In this document: positions 46,424-55,262 of the stretch, piece by piece | Layout of the letters: every line of letters begins with the position of its first letter | How positions within the stretch are numbered: position 1 is the stretch's first letter | Assembly: GCF_006968745.1 (NCBI RefSeq) | Contig: NZ_CP030118.1 | Coordinates: 1,500,654 to 1,564,653 of the forward strand | Length of the DNA stretch: 64,000 bases | Direction of reading: 5' to 3' | Source: Brasilonema sennae CENA114 | GTDB lineage: Bacteria; Cyanobacteriota; Cyanobacteriia; Cyanobacteriales; Nostocaceae | The notes under the pieces: generated by a model | Told to the model about the DNA's origin: nothing | The model's database searches: none | Seen by the model: the letters and a program-made list of their open reading frames with translations, nothing else | Position numbers and translations under genes: made by a program

Positions 46424-47995
46424 ATGGACAATCGAATTCTGTATGTTCGCCTTCCTTGTAACCCCATCTTTCCTATTGGGGTAGTTTATCTTGCAGATCA
46501 CGTTCACAAGCTGTTTCCCACAATTGAACAGCGGATTTTTGATTTGGGGACAGTACCGCCTTTAGATTATGCCAGTGCTCTGGATCAGTGTATCGATGAA
46601 TTCAAACCCACACTACTAGTGTATTCGTGGCGAGATATCCAAATTTATGCTCCTGTGGGTGGACGTGGTGGTAACCCATTACAATATTCCTTTGAAATTT
46701 TCTATGCCAAAAACCCCCTAGTGAAATTACACGGTGCTTTTGGCGGCTTACGGATGCTGACAAGTTACTATGGGGAATTGTGGCGTAACCTCGGATTAAT
46801 CAAACGTGGTTTGAAACGTGCCCAAAAATATCATCCAGATATCCGCGTCGTTGTGGGTGGTGGTGCTGTGAGTGTATTTTACGAACAGCTTGGTAAAAGT
46901 CTACCAAAGGGGACAATTGTTTCTGTGGGTGAGGGCGAAACCCTGCTAGAAAAACTTTTAACTCGAACAGATATTACTTCAGAGCGTTGCTATACAGTGG
47001 GAGAATCTCAACCACGTACACGCCTAATCCACGAACAACCCACTCCAGTACAAAAAACTGCTTGTAACTACGACTATATCGAAAGCATTTGGTCCGAGTT
47101 TAGTTATTACCTACAGGAAGGAGATTTCTACATCGGTGTGCAAACCAAACGTGGTTGTCCCCATAACTGCTGCTATTGCGTTTACACGGTTGTAGAAGGT
47201 AAACAGGTACGTATCAATCCTGCGGATGAAGTTGTTGCCGAAATGCGACAACTTTACAATCGGGGCATACGTAACTTCTGGTTTACCGATGCCCAATTCA
47301 TCCCCGCCCGAAAATTTATCGAAGATGCAGAGGAACTGCTACAGAAAATCGTCGATTCCGGAATGACAGATATTCACTGGGCAGCATACATCCGCGCTGA
47401 CAACCTCGCACCAAAGACGTGTGAGTTGATGGTGAAAACAGGGATGAACTACTTTGAAATTGGTATTACCAGTGGTTCTCAAGAACTTGTTCGTAAGATG
47501 CGCATGGGCTATAACCTGCGAACAGTTTTACAAAACTGTCGCGACTTAAAAGCTGCTGGATTTAACGACTTAGTCTCTGTCAACTACTCCTTTAACGTTA
47601 TTGACGAACGCCCCGAAACTATTCGCCAAACGATCGCCTACCACCGCGAATTAGAAAAAATTTTTGGTGCTGACAAAGTTGAACCTGCGATCTTCTTCAT
47701 TGGGCTACAACCTCATACCCATTTAGAAGAGTATGCCTTTAAAGAAGGAATCGTTAAACAGGGGTACAATCCAATGAGCCATATGCCCTGGAACGCTAGA
47801 AAACTTCTCTGGAATCCCGAACCTCTCGGTTCCTTCTTTGGTGAAGTCTGCTTAGAAGCATGGCGACGGAACCCCAACGACTTCGGACGCGAAGTTATGA
47901 AAATTTTAGAGGAAAGAGTCGGCTGTGCTGATTTAGAGGAAGCACTTTGTGCCCCCCTTGAGGTGAAAGAGAAAAAATTGCTTGCAGTATCATAA
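46424..47995 (+). CDS. B12-binding-type radical SAM protein (cyanobacterial high-light acclimation family)
   Basis: 523 aa from ATG 46424 (MDNRILYVRLPCNPIFPIGV); a TTG at 46373 is rejected because homologues of this type start here. Residues ~1-200 are a cobalamin-binding-like domain (VVVGGGAVSVFYEQL, VSVGEGETLLEKLL) without the DxHxxG motif. The radical SAM cluster motif is RGCPHNCCYCVY (CxxxCxxC, ~250), followed by INPADEVVAEMRQL and the GxxxYFEIGITSGSQEL segment (~350). I recall this family being named photosystem II high light acclimation radical SAM protein in cyanobacterial annotation; the reaction is not known. It stands alone and is followed by a hairpin. Confidence 0.88.
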   Translation: MDNRILYVRLPCNPIFPIGVVYLADHVHKLFPTIEQRIFDLGTVPPLDYASALDQCIDEFKPTLLVYSWRDIQIYAPVGGRGGNPLQYSFEIFYAKNPLVKLHGAFGGLRMLTSYYGELWRNLGLIKRGLKRAQKYHPDIRVVVGGGAVSVFYEQLGKSLPKGTIVSVGEGETLLEKLLTRTDITSERCYTVGESQPRTRLIHEQPTPVQKTACNYDYIESIWSEFSYYLQEGDFYIGVQTKRGCPHNCCYCVYTVVEGKQVRINPADEVVAEMRQLYNRGIRNFWFTDAQFIPARKFIEDAEELLQKIVDSGMTDIHWAAYIRADNLAPKTCELMVKTGMNYFEIGITSGSQELVRKMRMGYNLRTVLQNCRDLKAAGFNDLVSVNYSFNVIDERPETIRQTIAYHRELEKIFGADKVEPAIFFIGLQPHTHLEEYAFKEGIVKQGYNPMSHMPWNARKLLWNPEPLGSFFGEVCLEAWRRNPNDFGREVMKILEERVGCADLEEALCAPLEVKEKKLLAVS

Positions 47996-48000
47996 CTTTT

Positions 48001-48041
48001 GTCCCCCGTTAACTCTTCCTATTTCCAGCTTGCGGGGGAAC
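48001..48041 (+). terminator. Terminator after the radical SAM gene
   Basis: GTCCCCCG pairs with CGGGGGAAC (one bulged A) across a 24-base loop, followed within ten bases by TTTTTAAAATTTTT. It may also serve the convergent transglutaminase-like gene. Confidence 0.6.
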
Positions 48042-48050
48042 ATAGTGTTT

Positions 48051-50018
48051 TTAAAATTTTTCTAAAACCATCACACTGCGTGCATCATTAATTATCTTGT
48101 AAATCAAATCTTGGAACGCTGGATATTCTTGAGCACTATAAACATCCTTTTGGAACGTTAAATTGCGCTGAACTCGAATGTATCCGTTGCCTACTTCATA
48201 ACGGCATTTGTATTCTCCAGCAGCGTTTGAGAAGCTTCTATTTTCAGGTAAATGACTGATTTTATATCCAGTAGGTAGTATAATTTTGTACTCCCAACTT
48301 CCATTCCCTGCTCCCACAACCAGGGGATACGAACGCTTATTAAATGTGATAAATCCGCGCAGCGATTGTGGATTTATCGTGCTAACCCCAAAAGGCGTAC
48401 TAAAATAAATTTGTTTGTCTATACTTACAGCATAAGGGCTTAGCCATTTGCCCTTGACTGTCACAGGTTGCTCCAGATTATTCAGGTCACTAGTTTCTAG
48501 CGTACCACTACCCCCTTCAGGAGTTGCAGCGAGGAGTTGATTGACAATTTGCTCTGGTTTATCGGAAGCAAAGTAGCGCCGAGATGGAGTGTTGAAACTT
48601 CCGAAGTATTGCACTTCACTTTGCCCGTTGATGCTTCCATCGTTAGCAATTGTGATTGTACTAGTCATGGAATAGCGATTTTGATTAGCAATGGATTTTG
48701 GCGTGTATGCAGTGAGACCTTTTTGTGTTGCCATCACTACAAATTTATTGCGTAAAGAAACATCCAGTTGTCCAAAAGATGCATAATTATCAGTCGGATT
48801 TGCAAAAATCTTGTAATCAGGTAGATAAATAATTGCATGATTAAACTGAGAACTTGTTGGTAATGGAACTGTTTGATATATCGAACCCCAGTTAACTAAC
48901 ACAGGCACAGAATTAATACCTTTCGCTTTTAGCAAGGTTTGCATTAAAAGCACATAATCTTTACAATCTCCATAACCATTTCGCAAAATTGCTGTGGAAG
49001 TATGGGGTATGTAGCCTGCAGATTCTGTCAGGTAAACGGCGACATATTTAATATTTTGAGCAACCCAGTTATAGATTAACCGTGTCGCTTCAATGCCTTG
49101 TTTGTCTCCCGTAATTTTGTCTGCCAGCCTTTTAATCTCTGGTGTCACCACAGCCTTGTCGTGCCAATCCCGCCAAACGATTTTACCCAGTTCCTCCCAA
49201 CTATCAAGATTGGAAAACACAAAGACAGAATCAACATCTGTAGGATCAACCATGTCATTTTCAGACTGACGGGCTGGCTGGTTGGCAATCACAGCCGTAA
49301 TTATCCTGCGATCGCCTTGAATTTTATCACTCACCACATAAGCACCCCGCTTTTTCCAGCGCAGTTTGAGTGAAGTTGGTATGGAGATTTGCACGGTTTC
49401 CTTAACCGATGACTCTCGAAATGATGGAGTCTCTATATCACTGAAGTCAATTGATGGCTTTTTCTGAGTCAGTTTCCATTTAACGAAGGTTTGGCTACCT
49501 ACCATCAGTTTTGGAAACACCACAGTTGTTGTCATACTGTTGGAAAATCCGGGTGCATCCTGTGATTCCTGGCTTGGGCGGGTGAAAATATTTTCTTCAG
49601 TGACTTTGACTTTTTCCCCATTCGGTTGAATCACATAAGCCTCAACTAATTCCAATGATTGAGTGTCAGGAGAATAACTCTGGTTTGCCCGCTGCCAATC
49701 TTCAATTCCCTGTCGAGTTAGCAAAGTCATCCGTTGGGCAATCACTTCTGTATAGGTGTAGTCGAGATTGACTTGGTAGTGATTTTCATAGTTGTCCATT
49801 CTGGCATTTTCAACCACTGGTTTAGCCGGTGGAGTGGTTGGCTGTTTTTCCGTGGTAGTGCCTGCTGTTTTAACTGGAGTTTGAACCTTCCTGTTAAGAG
49901 TTTGGAAACTTAAAAGCTGTCTAACCTCAGTGCCATAGGCTTTCATAGGCACTATGCTTAAGAAAATTCTGCTAATTAAAGTAATATTTAGTACTAGTAT
50001 TGTTGTGACAAATTTCAT
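48051..50018 (-). CDS. Exported DUF3857/transglutaminase-like protein
   Basis: 655 aa. A hydrophobic N-terminus (~5-22, TILVLNITLISRIFLSIV) is a signal peptide or anchor. Residues ~70-240 are the DUF3857 beta-rich domain (YQVNLDYTYTEVIAQRMTL). The transglutaminase-like core follows with the full triad: Cys in NGYGDCKDYVLLMQTLL (~352), His in SSQFNHAIIYLP (~391) and Asp in IFANPTDNYASFG (~406). The C-terminal ~230 residues are an all-beta DUF3858-like tail. Such proteins act in the periplasm or at the surface; the active site looks able to catalyse protease or transglutaminase chemistry, but no substrate is known. It is convergent with the radical SAM gene. Confidence 0.88.
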   Translation of the reverse strand: MKFVTTILVLNITLISRIFLSIVPMKAYGTEVRQLLSFQTLNRKVQTPVKTAGTTTEKQPTTPPAKPVVENARMDNYENHYQVNLDYTYTEVIAQRMTLLTRQGIEDWQRANQSYSPDTQSLELVEAYVIQPNGEKVKVTEENIFTRPSQESQDAPGFSNSMTTTVVFPKLMVGSQTFVKWKLTQKKPSIDFSDIETPSFRESSVKETVQISIPTSLKLRWKKRGAYVVSDKIQGDRRIITAVIANQPARQSENDMVDPTDVDSVFVFSNLDSWEELGKIVWRDWHDKAVVTPEIKRLADKITGDKQGIEATRLIYNWVAQNIKYVAVYLTESAGYIPHTSTAILRNGYGDCKDYVLLMQTLLKAKGINSVPVLVNWGSIYQTVPLPTSSQFNHAIIYLPDYKIFANPTDNYASFGQLDVSLRNKFVVMATQKGLTAYTPKSIANQNRYSMTSTITIANDGSINGQSEVQYFGSFNTPSRRYFASDKPEQIVNQLLAATPEGGSGTLETSDLNNLEQPVTVKGKWLSPYAVSIDKQIYFSTPFGVSTINPQSLRGFITFNKRSYPLVVGAGNGSWEYKIILPTGYKISHLPENRSFSNAAGEYKCRYEVGNGYIRVQRNLTFQKDVYSAQEYPAFQDLIYKIINDARSVMVLEKF

Positions 50019-50309
50019 CAGGAATTTTCGTATTTTTTATGGTGATAAACTTGTCAATAGTAATACAGTATCTTCAGTTGTCTGAAATCCTGTTCTTTGT
50101 AAGGGCACAGCGCATACCAATCCCTATGCCTACGGCTTGCGGCACACTGATCACAAAATCACCATTGTAGCCCTCAGTGCATTGGCGTAGCGTAGCCTTT
50201 AAACAGTAAACTAAAAAATAATTGGCGCAAACTTCAGATCAAATTCAAAACTCAAAACTTTCTCCTTTGTCGTTGCTTAGCGTCTTTGCGTTTCATTTGA
50301 TTAAATACC

Positions 50310-51707
50310 ATGTTAGAAGGCTCAATTTTACAAAAGCTAGAAGCAGCTCATCGCCATAGTAAAAGACCAATTCAATACGGCGTTTACTACAAAAACACCT
50401 TGGTTTCCTTGTGTCATGCTCTGGAAGACCACATTTTAACTGACGACAGTACACCTTTAGTCATCACAGCCTTCCAACAAGGAAAATGGTATTTGCAAGA
50501 AGCCGAAAGATATGCAGATATTGCTAAAAAATCCGGTCAAATCGCGATCATGGCTTCCCTGGATACAGGCTTTGCTGAACATCCCACAAGCCAGTTGCCC
50601 AATGTGAACCTGGTAGGATTAGATTCAACTGATCCAGTGGCGGAGGAATGGCACTTGATTATTCTCGCACCAGGATACACAGCAATGGTAATTTGTCAAG
50701 AACTTTCAGTTGCTGATTATGGTTCTAGCGGAGTACCTGCATCAGATGTAGAGCGGAAATTCTACGGCTTGTGGACATTTGAGCCAGAGTTAGTCAAAGA
50801 AACAGCAGAATTGGCAATTTCCCATATCGGAGAATATAACCCAGAACTGGCACAAAAACTCAAGGCACATAAACAGGCAATTCAGTCGCGTCTTGCAACA
50901 CCAGAAGACTTGAGTGCAGTGGTTTCTCGGGTAGTAGAGTACCTCCAAACAGGGCAAGTGAACATTTCCGTGCCTACAGCAACTCGCCATCAAGCCTTGG
51001 ACGGTAACCTGGTTTCCAACGAAATCCAAGCATTTTTACGGATGGCGCAAATTATTGATGCTACTGATACTACCAATCCAATGGCAGCCGCACAAGTGGT
51101 AGCGCTAGCAGAAACAATGGGGCAACTTTTGGATATTCCTGCATGGCAGATGAAACGTTTGCGTCTTGCAGCTTTGCTGCACCGTATAGATCCATTGCAA
51201 AGAGTAGAAAGCGTTCTTTCTGGTGGAACTTCTACACGCTACCAAGAAGATGCACCCACTTGTGCCTTGAGTTGTCCTTTGGTACCAGGAGCGCAAGTTC
51301 TGCGAACTATGCCACAATTGCGAGCGATCGCCCAAATTATTACACATCAAACTGAGTACTGGGATGGTACAGGTGAACCAGCCCGGTTAGTTGGAGATGA
51401 AATTCCTTTGGAGTCGAGAATTCTCGCATTAGTCGCGGATTTCCAATGGCGGCTGAATCACAAAGAAATGTCTCAGTTAAGTCGCGAGGAGATATTTGCT
51501 CAAGCTTTAGAAGAGTGCAGGCAACTGCAATCCTATCGCTTTGATCCTAAACTTGTAGATACATTGGCTTTATTAGTCATGGGTTTACAACAGGGACTGG
51601 ATGTACCTGTGATGACACCTAAAGCTAGCACTAGTATGTGGCTACTCAATAGCAGGTTAGATAGCGAAAGCAAAACTAGTGAGCAGATTCGCACTTACGA
51701 CAAATAA
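50310..51707 (+). CDS. DICT sensory domain protein with degenerate HD-GYP domain
   Basis: 465 aa. The N-terminal ~180 residues are a DICT domain (RPIQYGVYYKNTLVSLCHAL, VITAFQQGKWYLQEAERYA), a light- or redox-linked sensor module seen in cyanobacterial signalling proteins. Residues ~245-430 align with HD-GYP cyclic-di-GMP phosphodiesterases, but key residues are lost: LLHRIDPL (~289) in place of LLHDIGK removes the HD aspartate, and WDGTGEPARLVGDEIPLESR (~349) has GEP instead of GYP. Catalysis is therefore unlikely; a nucleotide-sensing or scaffold role is inferred. It precedes the pentapeptide gene by ~90 bases on the same strand. The start ATG at MLEGSILQKLEAAHR is the family N-terminus. Confidence 0.88.
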   Translation: MLEGSILQKLEAAHRHSKRPIQYGVYYKNTLVSLCHALEDHILTDDSTPLVITAFQQGKWYLQEAERYADIAKKSGQIAIMASLDTGFAEHPTSQLPNVNLVGLDSTDPVAEEWHLIILAPGYTAMVICQELSVADYGSSGVPASDVERKFYGLWTFEPELVKETAELAISHIGEYNPELAQKLKAHKQAIQSRLATPEDLSAVVSRVVEYLQTGQVNISVPTATRHQALDGNLVSNEIQAFLRMAQIIDATDTTNPMAAAQVVALAETMGQLLDIPAWQMKRLRLAALLHRIDPLQRVESVLSGGTSTRYQEDAPTCALSCPLVPGAQVLRTMPQLRAIAQIITHQTEYWDGTGEPARLVGDEIPLESRILALVADFQWRLNHKEMSQLSREEIFAQALEECRQLQSYRFDPKLVDTLALLVMGLQQGLDVPVMTPKASTSMWLLNSRLDSESKTSEQIRTYDK

Positions 51708-51800
51708 TCATTTGATACAAAAGCTCACAGACGCTGAGAAACTCTTTGTACCTTTGTGTCTGTGTGCAAAATGTAATTATCTTGATAATCCATAATTTAT

Positions 51801-52439
51801 ATGAACATAGAAGAAATTCGATTAGGAAAACTCAAAAATCTGCCAGGAACAAATTTAGAGGACGAAGATTTATCAAACGCTGATTTAAGTCGCGTTAATC
51901 TTGCTGGTGCTCACCTTGTTGGCACAATTTTTACAGGTTCCAAACTCGAAGGTGGACATTTAGAAGGTGCAAATTTGATGGGAGCCAACCTCGTAGAAAC
52001 TGACTTGCGGGCGAACCTTATGGGAGCGAACTTGATGCAAGCAGATTTGACAGGCGCTGACTTACGAGGTGGAAATTTGCGTGGTGCTAATTTAATGGGA
52101 GCAAGACTGAGTGAAGTCTCCCTTGCAGGTGCTTTCTTGAGTGGTGCCAATTTGATGAATGTCAACTTGCAAGGTGTTGACTTTCGAGGTGCTGACTTGC
52201 GAGGCGCGAATTTGACTGGGGCGAATCTTAAAGGTGCAGACTTGAGTCGCGCTGATTTGCAAGGTGCGTTGTTAAGTGAGGCGAATTTGGAAGAAACTGA
52301 CTTGCGCAAAGCCAATCTTGCTGGTGCGAATTTGACGGGTGCTAATTTACTTTGTGCTGAATTAGATGGGGCTAATTTAAATGGTGTGAATTTGGAGAGA
52401 GCGTGTTTGGTAGGGACATCGGTTGAGAGAGTTTCGTAA
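51801..52439 (+). CDS. Pentapeptide repeat protein
   Basis: 212 aa. Nearly the whole protein (~15-208) is made of A(D/N)LxG pentapeptides, for example NLMGANLMQADLTGADLRGG, and should fold as a right-handed quadrilateral beta-helix of about nine coils. There is one short irregular break near DLRANLMGANL. No signal peptide, kinase or other domain is attached. Free-standing pentapeptide proteins in cyanobacteria are numerous with mostly unknown roles; a few mimic DNA or bind gyrase, and nothing here proves that. It lies 11 bases before the broken antitoxin gene, on the same strand. Confidence 0.95.
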   Translation: MNIEEIRLGKLKNLPGTNLEDEDLSNADLSRVNLAGAHLVGTIFTGSKLEGGHLEGANLMGANLVETDLRANLMGANLMQADLTGADLRGGNLRGANLMGARLSEVSLAGAFLSGANLMNVNLQGVDFRGADLRGANLTGANLKGADLSRADLQGALLSEANLEETDLRKANLAGANLTGANLLCAELDGANLNGVNLERACLVGTSVERVS

Positions 52440-52449
52440 GGAAAAACTT

Positions 52450-52681
52450 ATGAGTCTACAGGAAGTTCTTAAGCAAGCATTGCAGCTTTCAACAGTGGAC
52501 AAGGTGCGTTTGATTGGTGCAAATTGCTCCTGAAATAGAACGCGAGTTAATCGACAACCCGCCTACACCCCGCAAATCATTGTGGGGTTTATGTGCTGAT
52601 TTGGGACAAGCACCTTCAGAATCCGAAATTGATGCAGCCCGCAGTCAGGAATGGGCTAACTTCCCACGGGAGGACATTTAA
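52450..52681 (+). pseudogene. Frameshifted antitoxin gene of a VapBC-like pair
   Basis: The ATG at 52450 opens MSLQEVLKQALQLSTVDKVR, then the frame runs into TGA after LIGANCS. One frame over, the reading continues as QIAPEIERELIDNPPTPRKS and on to EWANFPREDI, ending in TAA at 52679-52681, which overlaps the toxin ATG by one base. An extra base near 52519 (ATTGGTGCAA where ATTGAGCAA would restore the frame) explains it. The C-terminal half looks like the toxin-binding tail of small cyanobacterial antitoxins. It could also be a sequencing error; if real, the antitoxin is truncated to 27 aa. Confidence 0.75.
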
Positions 52682-53082
52682 TGCTGCGTGCTGTCGCTGA
52701 TACTCACACAGTGATCTGGTATATTTTTGCTGATGCGCGACTCTCGATTACTGCAAGAAGTATGATCGCACAAATTGCATCTGCTGGCGATCAAGTTGCT
52801 TTCTCCTCAATTACTCTAGCTGAGATTGTCTACTTAAGCGAGAAAGGACGTATTTCTGCACTGACGCTTGAGAGACTGCTTGCAGTTGTTGACACAACTG
52901 ATGCTGTATTAGCAGAAGTTCCATTTGATCGACATATAGCCCAAGCTTTGCGTTTAGTTGAGCGCACACAAGTGCCAGATTTACCAGATCGCATTATTGC
53001 TGCTACAGCTTTGTATCTGGGAGTGCCAGTGATTAGTCGGGACTGCAAAATTAAACTATCCAGCAGGAACACTATTTGGTGA
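52681..53082 (+). CDS. PIN-domain toxin (VapC-like ribonuclease)
   Basis: 133 aa, complete PIN domain. The four acidic active-site residues are in place: Asp7 (VADTHTVIW), Glu48 (ITLAEIVYL), Asp103 (PDLPDRIIAATA) and Asp121 (VISRDCKIKLSS). PIN toxins cut RNA, often tRNA or rRNA, and are held inactive by the partner antitoxin. The start codon overlaps the antitoxin stop (TAATG), the usual coupled layout. The toxin reading frame is intact whereas the antitoxin is frameshifted. If both observations hold, control of this toxin must come from elsewhere or expression must be very low. Confidence 0.92.
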   Translation: MLRAVADTHTVIWYIFADARLSITARSMIAQIASAGDQVAFSSITLAEIVYLSEKGRISALTLERLLAVVDTTDAVLAEVPFDRHIAQALRLVERTQVPDLPDRIIAATALYLGVPVISRDCKIKLSSRNTIW

Positions 53083-53181
53083 TGGAAGTCAAGAAATATA
53101 GTCTTATAAGGCATTCTACTGTTTAATTGTGGTAATTGTGCCAGAATAGACGTGAATGTATAACGCACTTCCATCAGCTGT

Positions 53182-55212
53182 ATGCTTGTCCAAGGAACAA
53201 TCCTGCGTCATCGCTATCAAATTGTTGCACACATAGGAAGCGGAGGATTTGGCGACACTTACTTAGCGAGAGACAGGGATTTACCCAAGCATCCTCAATG
53301 TGTCGTAAAACACCTGAAACCGCCAAGCCTCGATCCAGATCTTTTATCCATTGCCAGACGTTTGTTTGAAACAGAAGCACAAGTTCAGTACTTATTAGGT
53401 CAGCATGACAAAATCCCAAACCTTTTTGCCCACTTTGAAGAAAATGGGGAATTCTATCTGGTTCAGGAATTTGTTGATGGGCATGATCTCAGCAAAGAAC
53501 TCAGTCCTGGCAAGCGTTTTAGTGAAAACGAAGTCCTTCAATTGTTGCAGGAAATCTTGGAAGTATTGGCGGTTGTCCATCAACGGAATATTATTCACCG
53601 AGATATCAAGCCTAAAAATTTAATCCGCCGCCGAACAGATGGCAAGATTGTTCTCATTGACTTTGGTGCAGTCAAAGAGATTGGAACTTTAGCAAAGAAC
53701 ACTCAAGGTGTCGTAAGGTCTACCATTGCTATTGGTACTCCTGGCTATATGCCGAATGAACAAGCTAATCGTGACCCCAAATTATGTAGCGATGTATATG
53801 CCGCAGGAATGGTTGCTATCCAAGCGCTCACAGGGTTACTTCCTCAACAGTTTCTCCAAGACTCTACAACAGGTGAACTGATGTGGAGTCATTATGCACA
53901 AGTCAACAAGAAGTTAGAAGAAGTTTTAAACAAAATGGTGGGCTACCACTTTAGTCAGCGCTACCAGTCAGCATCTGAAGCTTTACAAGCAGTAAATGCT
54001 TTAGCGCCACAGCAACAAATCCCACAGCAACAAACCCCACAGCAGTCCCAACAGTTTAATAGAGTTGCTCGTGTCACGTCACAAATTCCTCAATCATTTC
54101 TGTGGGGAGGTTTAATTGGACTGGGCGGACTAGGAATAGGAGTCATTGCTACTGTTATTCTACTAAATCGCTCTCCATCTCCATCTTCGCAACCTGTAAC
54201 AGCTTCTCCAACACCAATAGCCTCTGCGCTACCGACAACATCTCCATCAACAACGCCGAGTGCATCGCCACAGAATATTAACTGGGCGATTGAGCCACGA
54301 TTTGAAGGAGTTAGCTATTTTTCCGATGAGCTGGCGAAGGTAAACATTGACGGTAAGTACGGCTATATCGACAAGAACGGTACCGAAGTCATTCGACCGC
54401 AATTTGACGACGCTGATAACTTTTCTGAAGGACTGGCAGTAGTGTGGATTTCTGGTCAGAACGGAGGCTATATAGACAAAACTGGACGCTTTGTGATTCC
54501 GCCACAGTATGCCAAAGATCGTGCTCAAAAGTTTTCCCAAGGGCTGGCGCGGGTACGAGTTGCTCGCACTTGGGGTTATATAGACAAGACAGGACGTTTT
54601 GTCATTGAACGAAAATTTCCTGAGGCTCAAGACTTTTCCGAAGGGTTGGCAGGAGTAAAGACTGGCGGCAAGTACGGTTACATCGACAAAACGGGAAACT
54701 TCGTAGTCAAGGCACAATTTGATCAGGTATATAAATTTAATGAAGATCTGGCAGGCGTAAAGATTGGTGGCAAGTGGGGTTACATCGACAAAACGGGAAA
54801 CTTCGTAATTCAACCACAATTTGATCAGGTATATATATTTAATGAAGGTCTGGCAGGCGTAAAGATTGGTGGCAAGTGGGGTCACATCGACAAAACGGGA
54901 AACCTCGTAGTCAAGGCGCAATTTGATCAAGCCTGGAATTTTTTTGAAGGTCTGGCAGGTGTAAAGATTGGTAGCAACTGGGGTTACATTGACAAAACGG
55001 GAAACCTCGTAGTCAAGGCGCAATTTGATGAGGTTGGGAAGTTTTCCGAAGGGCTAGCGGCAGTAAAGACTGGCAGCAAGTGGGGTTACATCGACAAGAA
55101 TGGCAACTTCGTCATTCAACCACAATTTGATAAGGCCGGAAATTTTTCCGAAACATTGGCGTGGGTAAATATTAACAATAACAGAGGCTATATTCGCAAT
55201 CCCTTAAAGTAA
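53182..55212 (+). CDS. Serine/threonine protein kinase with C-terminal WG repeats
   Basis: 676 aa. Residues ~8-270 are a Hanks-type kinase: G-loop IGSGGFGDTYLARD, Lys in CVVKHLK, catalytic loop IIHRDIKPKNLI (~138), DFG in VLIDFGAVKEIG (~160). This GFG-DTYLA subgroup is the common cyanobacterial one. A Gln/Pro-rich linker leads to one membrane segment (~308-330, GGLIGLGGLGIGVIATVILL), then a Ser/Thr/Pro-rich spacer. Residues ~365-672 contain eight WG repeats (GYIDKTGNFVIQPQFD type), presumably outside the membrane as a sensor or ligand-binding array. Repeats 4-7 are nearly identical at DNA level, pointing to recent expansion. It is single-gene, downstream of the toxin. Confidence 0.94.
   Translation: MLVQGTILRHRYQIVAHIGSGGFGDTYLARDRDLPKHPQCVVKHLKPPSLDPDLLSIARRLFETEAQVQYLLGQHDKIPNLFAHFEENGEFYLVQEFVDGHDLSKELSPGKRFSENEVLQLLQEILEVLAVVHQRNIIHRDIKPKNLIRRRTDGKIVLIDFGAVKEIGTLAKNTQGVVRSTIAIGTPGYMPNEQANRDPKLCSDVYAAGMVAIQALTGLLPQQFLQDSTTGELMWSHYAQVNKKLEEVLNKMVGYHFSQRYQSASEALQAVNALAPQQQIPQQQTPQQSQQFNRVARVTSQIPQSFLWGGLIGLGGLGIGVIATVILLNRSPSPSSQPVTASPTPIASALPTTSPSTTPSASPQNINWAIEPRFEGVSYFSDELAKVNIDGKYGYIDKNGTEVIRPQFDDADNFSEGLAVVWISGQNGGYIDKTGRFVIPPQYAKDRAQKFSQGLARVRVARTWGYIDKTGRFVIERKFPEAQDFSEGLAGVKTGGKYGYIDKTGNFVVKAQFDQVYKFNEDLAGVKIGGKWGYIDKTGNFVIQPQFDQVYIFNEGLAGVKIGGKWGHIDKTGNLVVKAQFDQAWNFFEGLAGVKIGSNWGYIDKTGNLVVKAQFDEVGKFSEGLAAVKTGSKWGYIDKNGNFVIQPQFDKAGNFSETLAWVNINNNRGYIRNPLK
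54660..55060 (+). repeat. Near-identical WG-repeat DNA units in the kinase gene
   Basis: Units of ~120 bases with the phrase GGTTACATCGACAAAACGGG recur four times with few changes. They code WG repeats 4-7 of the kinase and can change number by recombination without a frameshift. Confidence 0.85.
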
Positions 55213-55262
55213 GGTGCGTTAGTACTTTGTCCGTAACCCAGCAAAACTCCATTTTTAATTAT

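Noticed and set aside
51911..52315. 134-codon minus-strand frame inside the pentapeptide gene
   Set aside because: It is the antisense of a periodic sequence; such repeats leave long open shadows.
54247..55023. 258-codon minus-strand frame inside the kinase gene
   Set aside because: Antisense shadow of the WG repeats; its own repeats mirror those of the sense strand.
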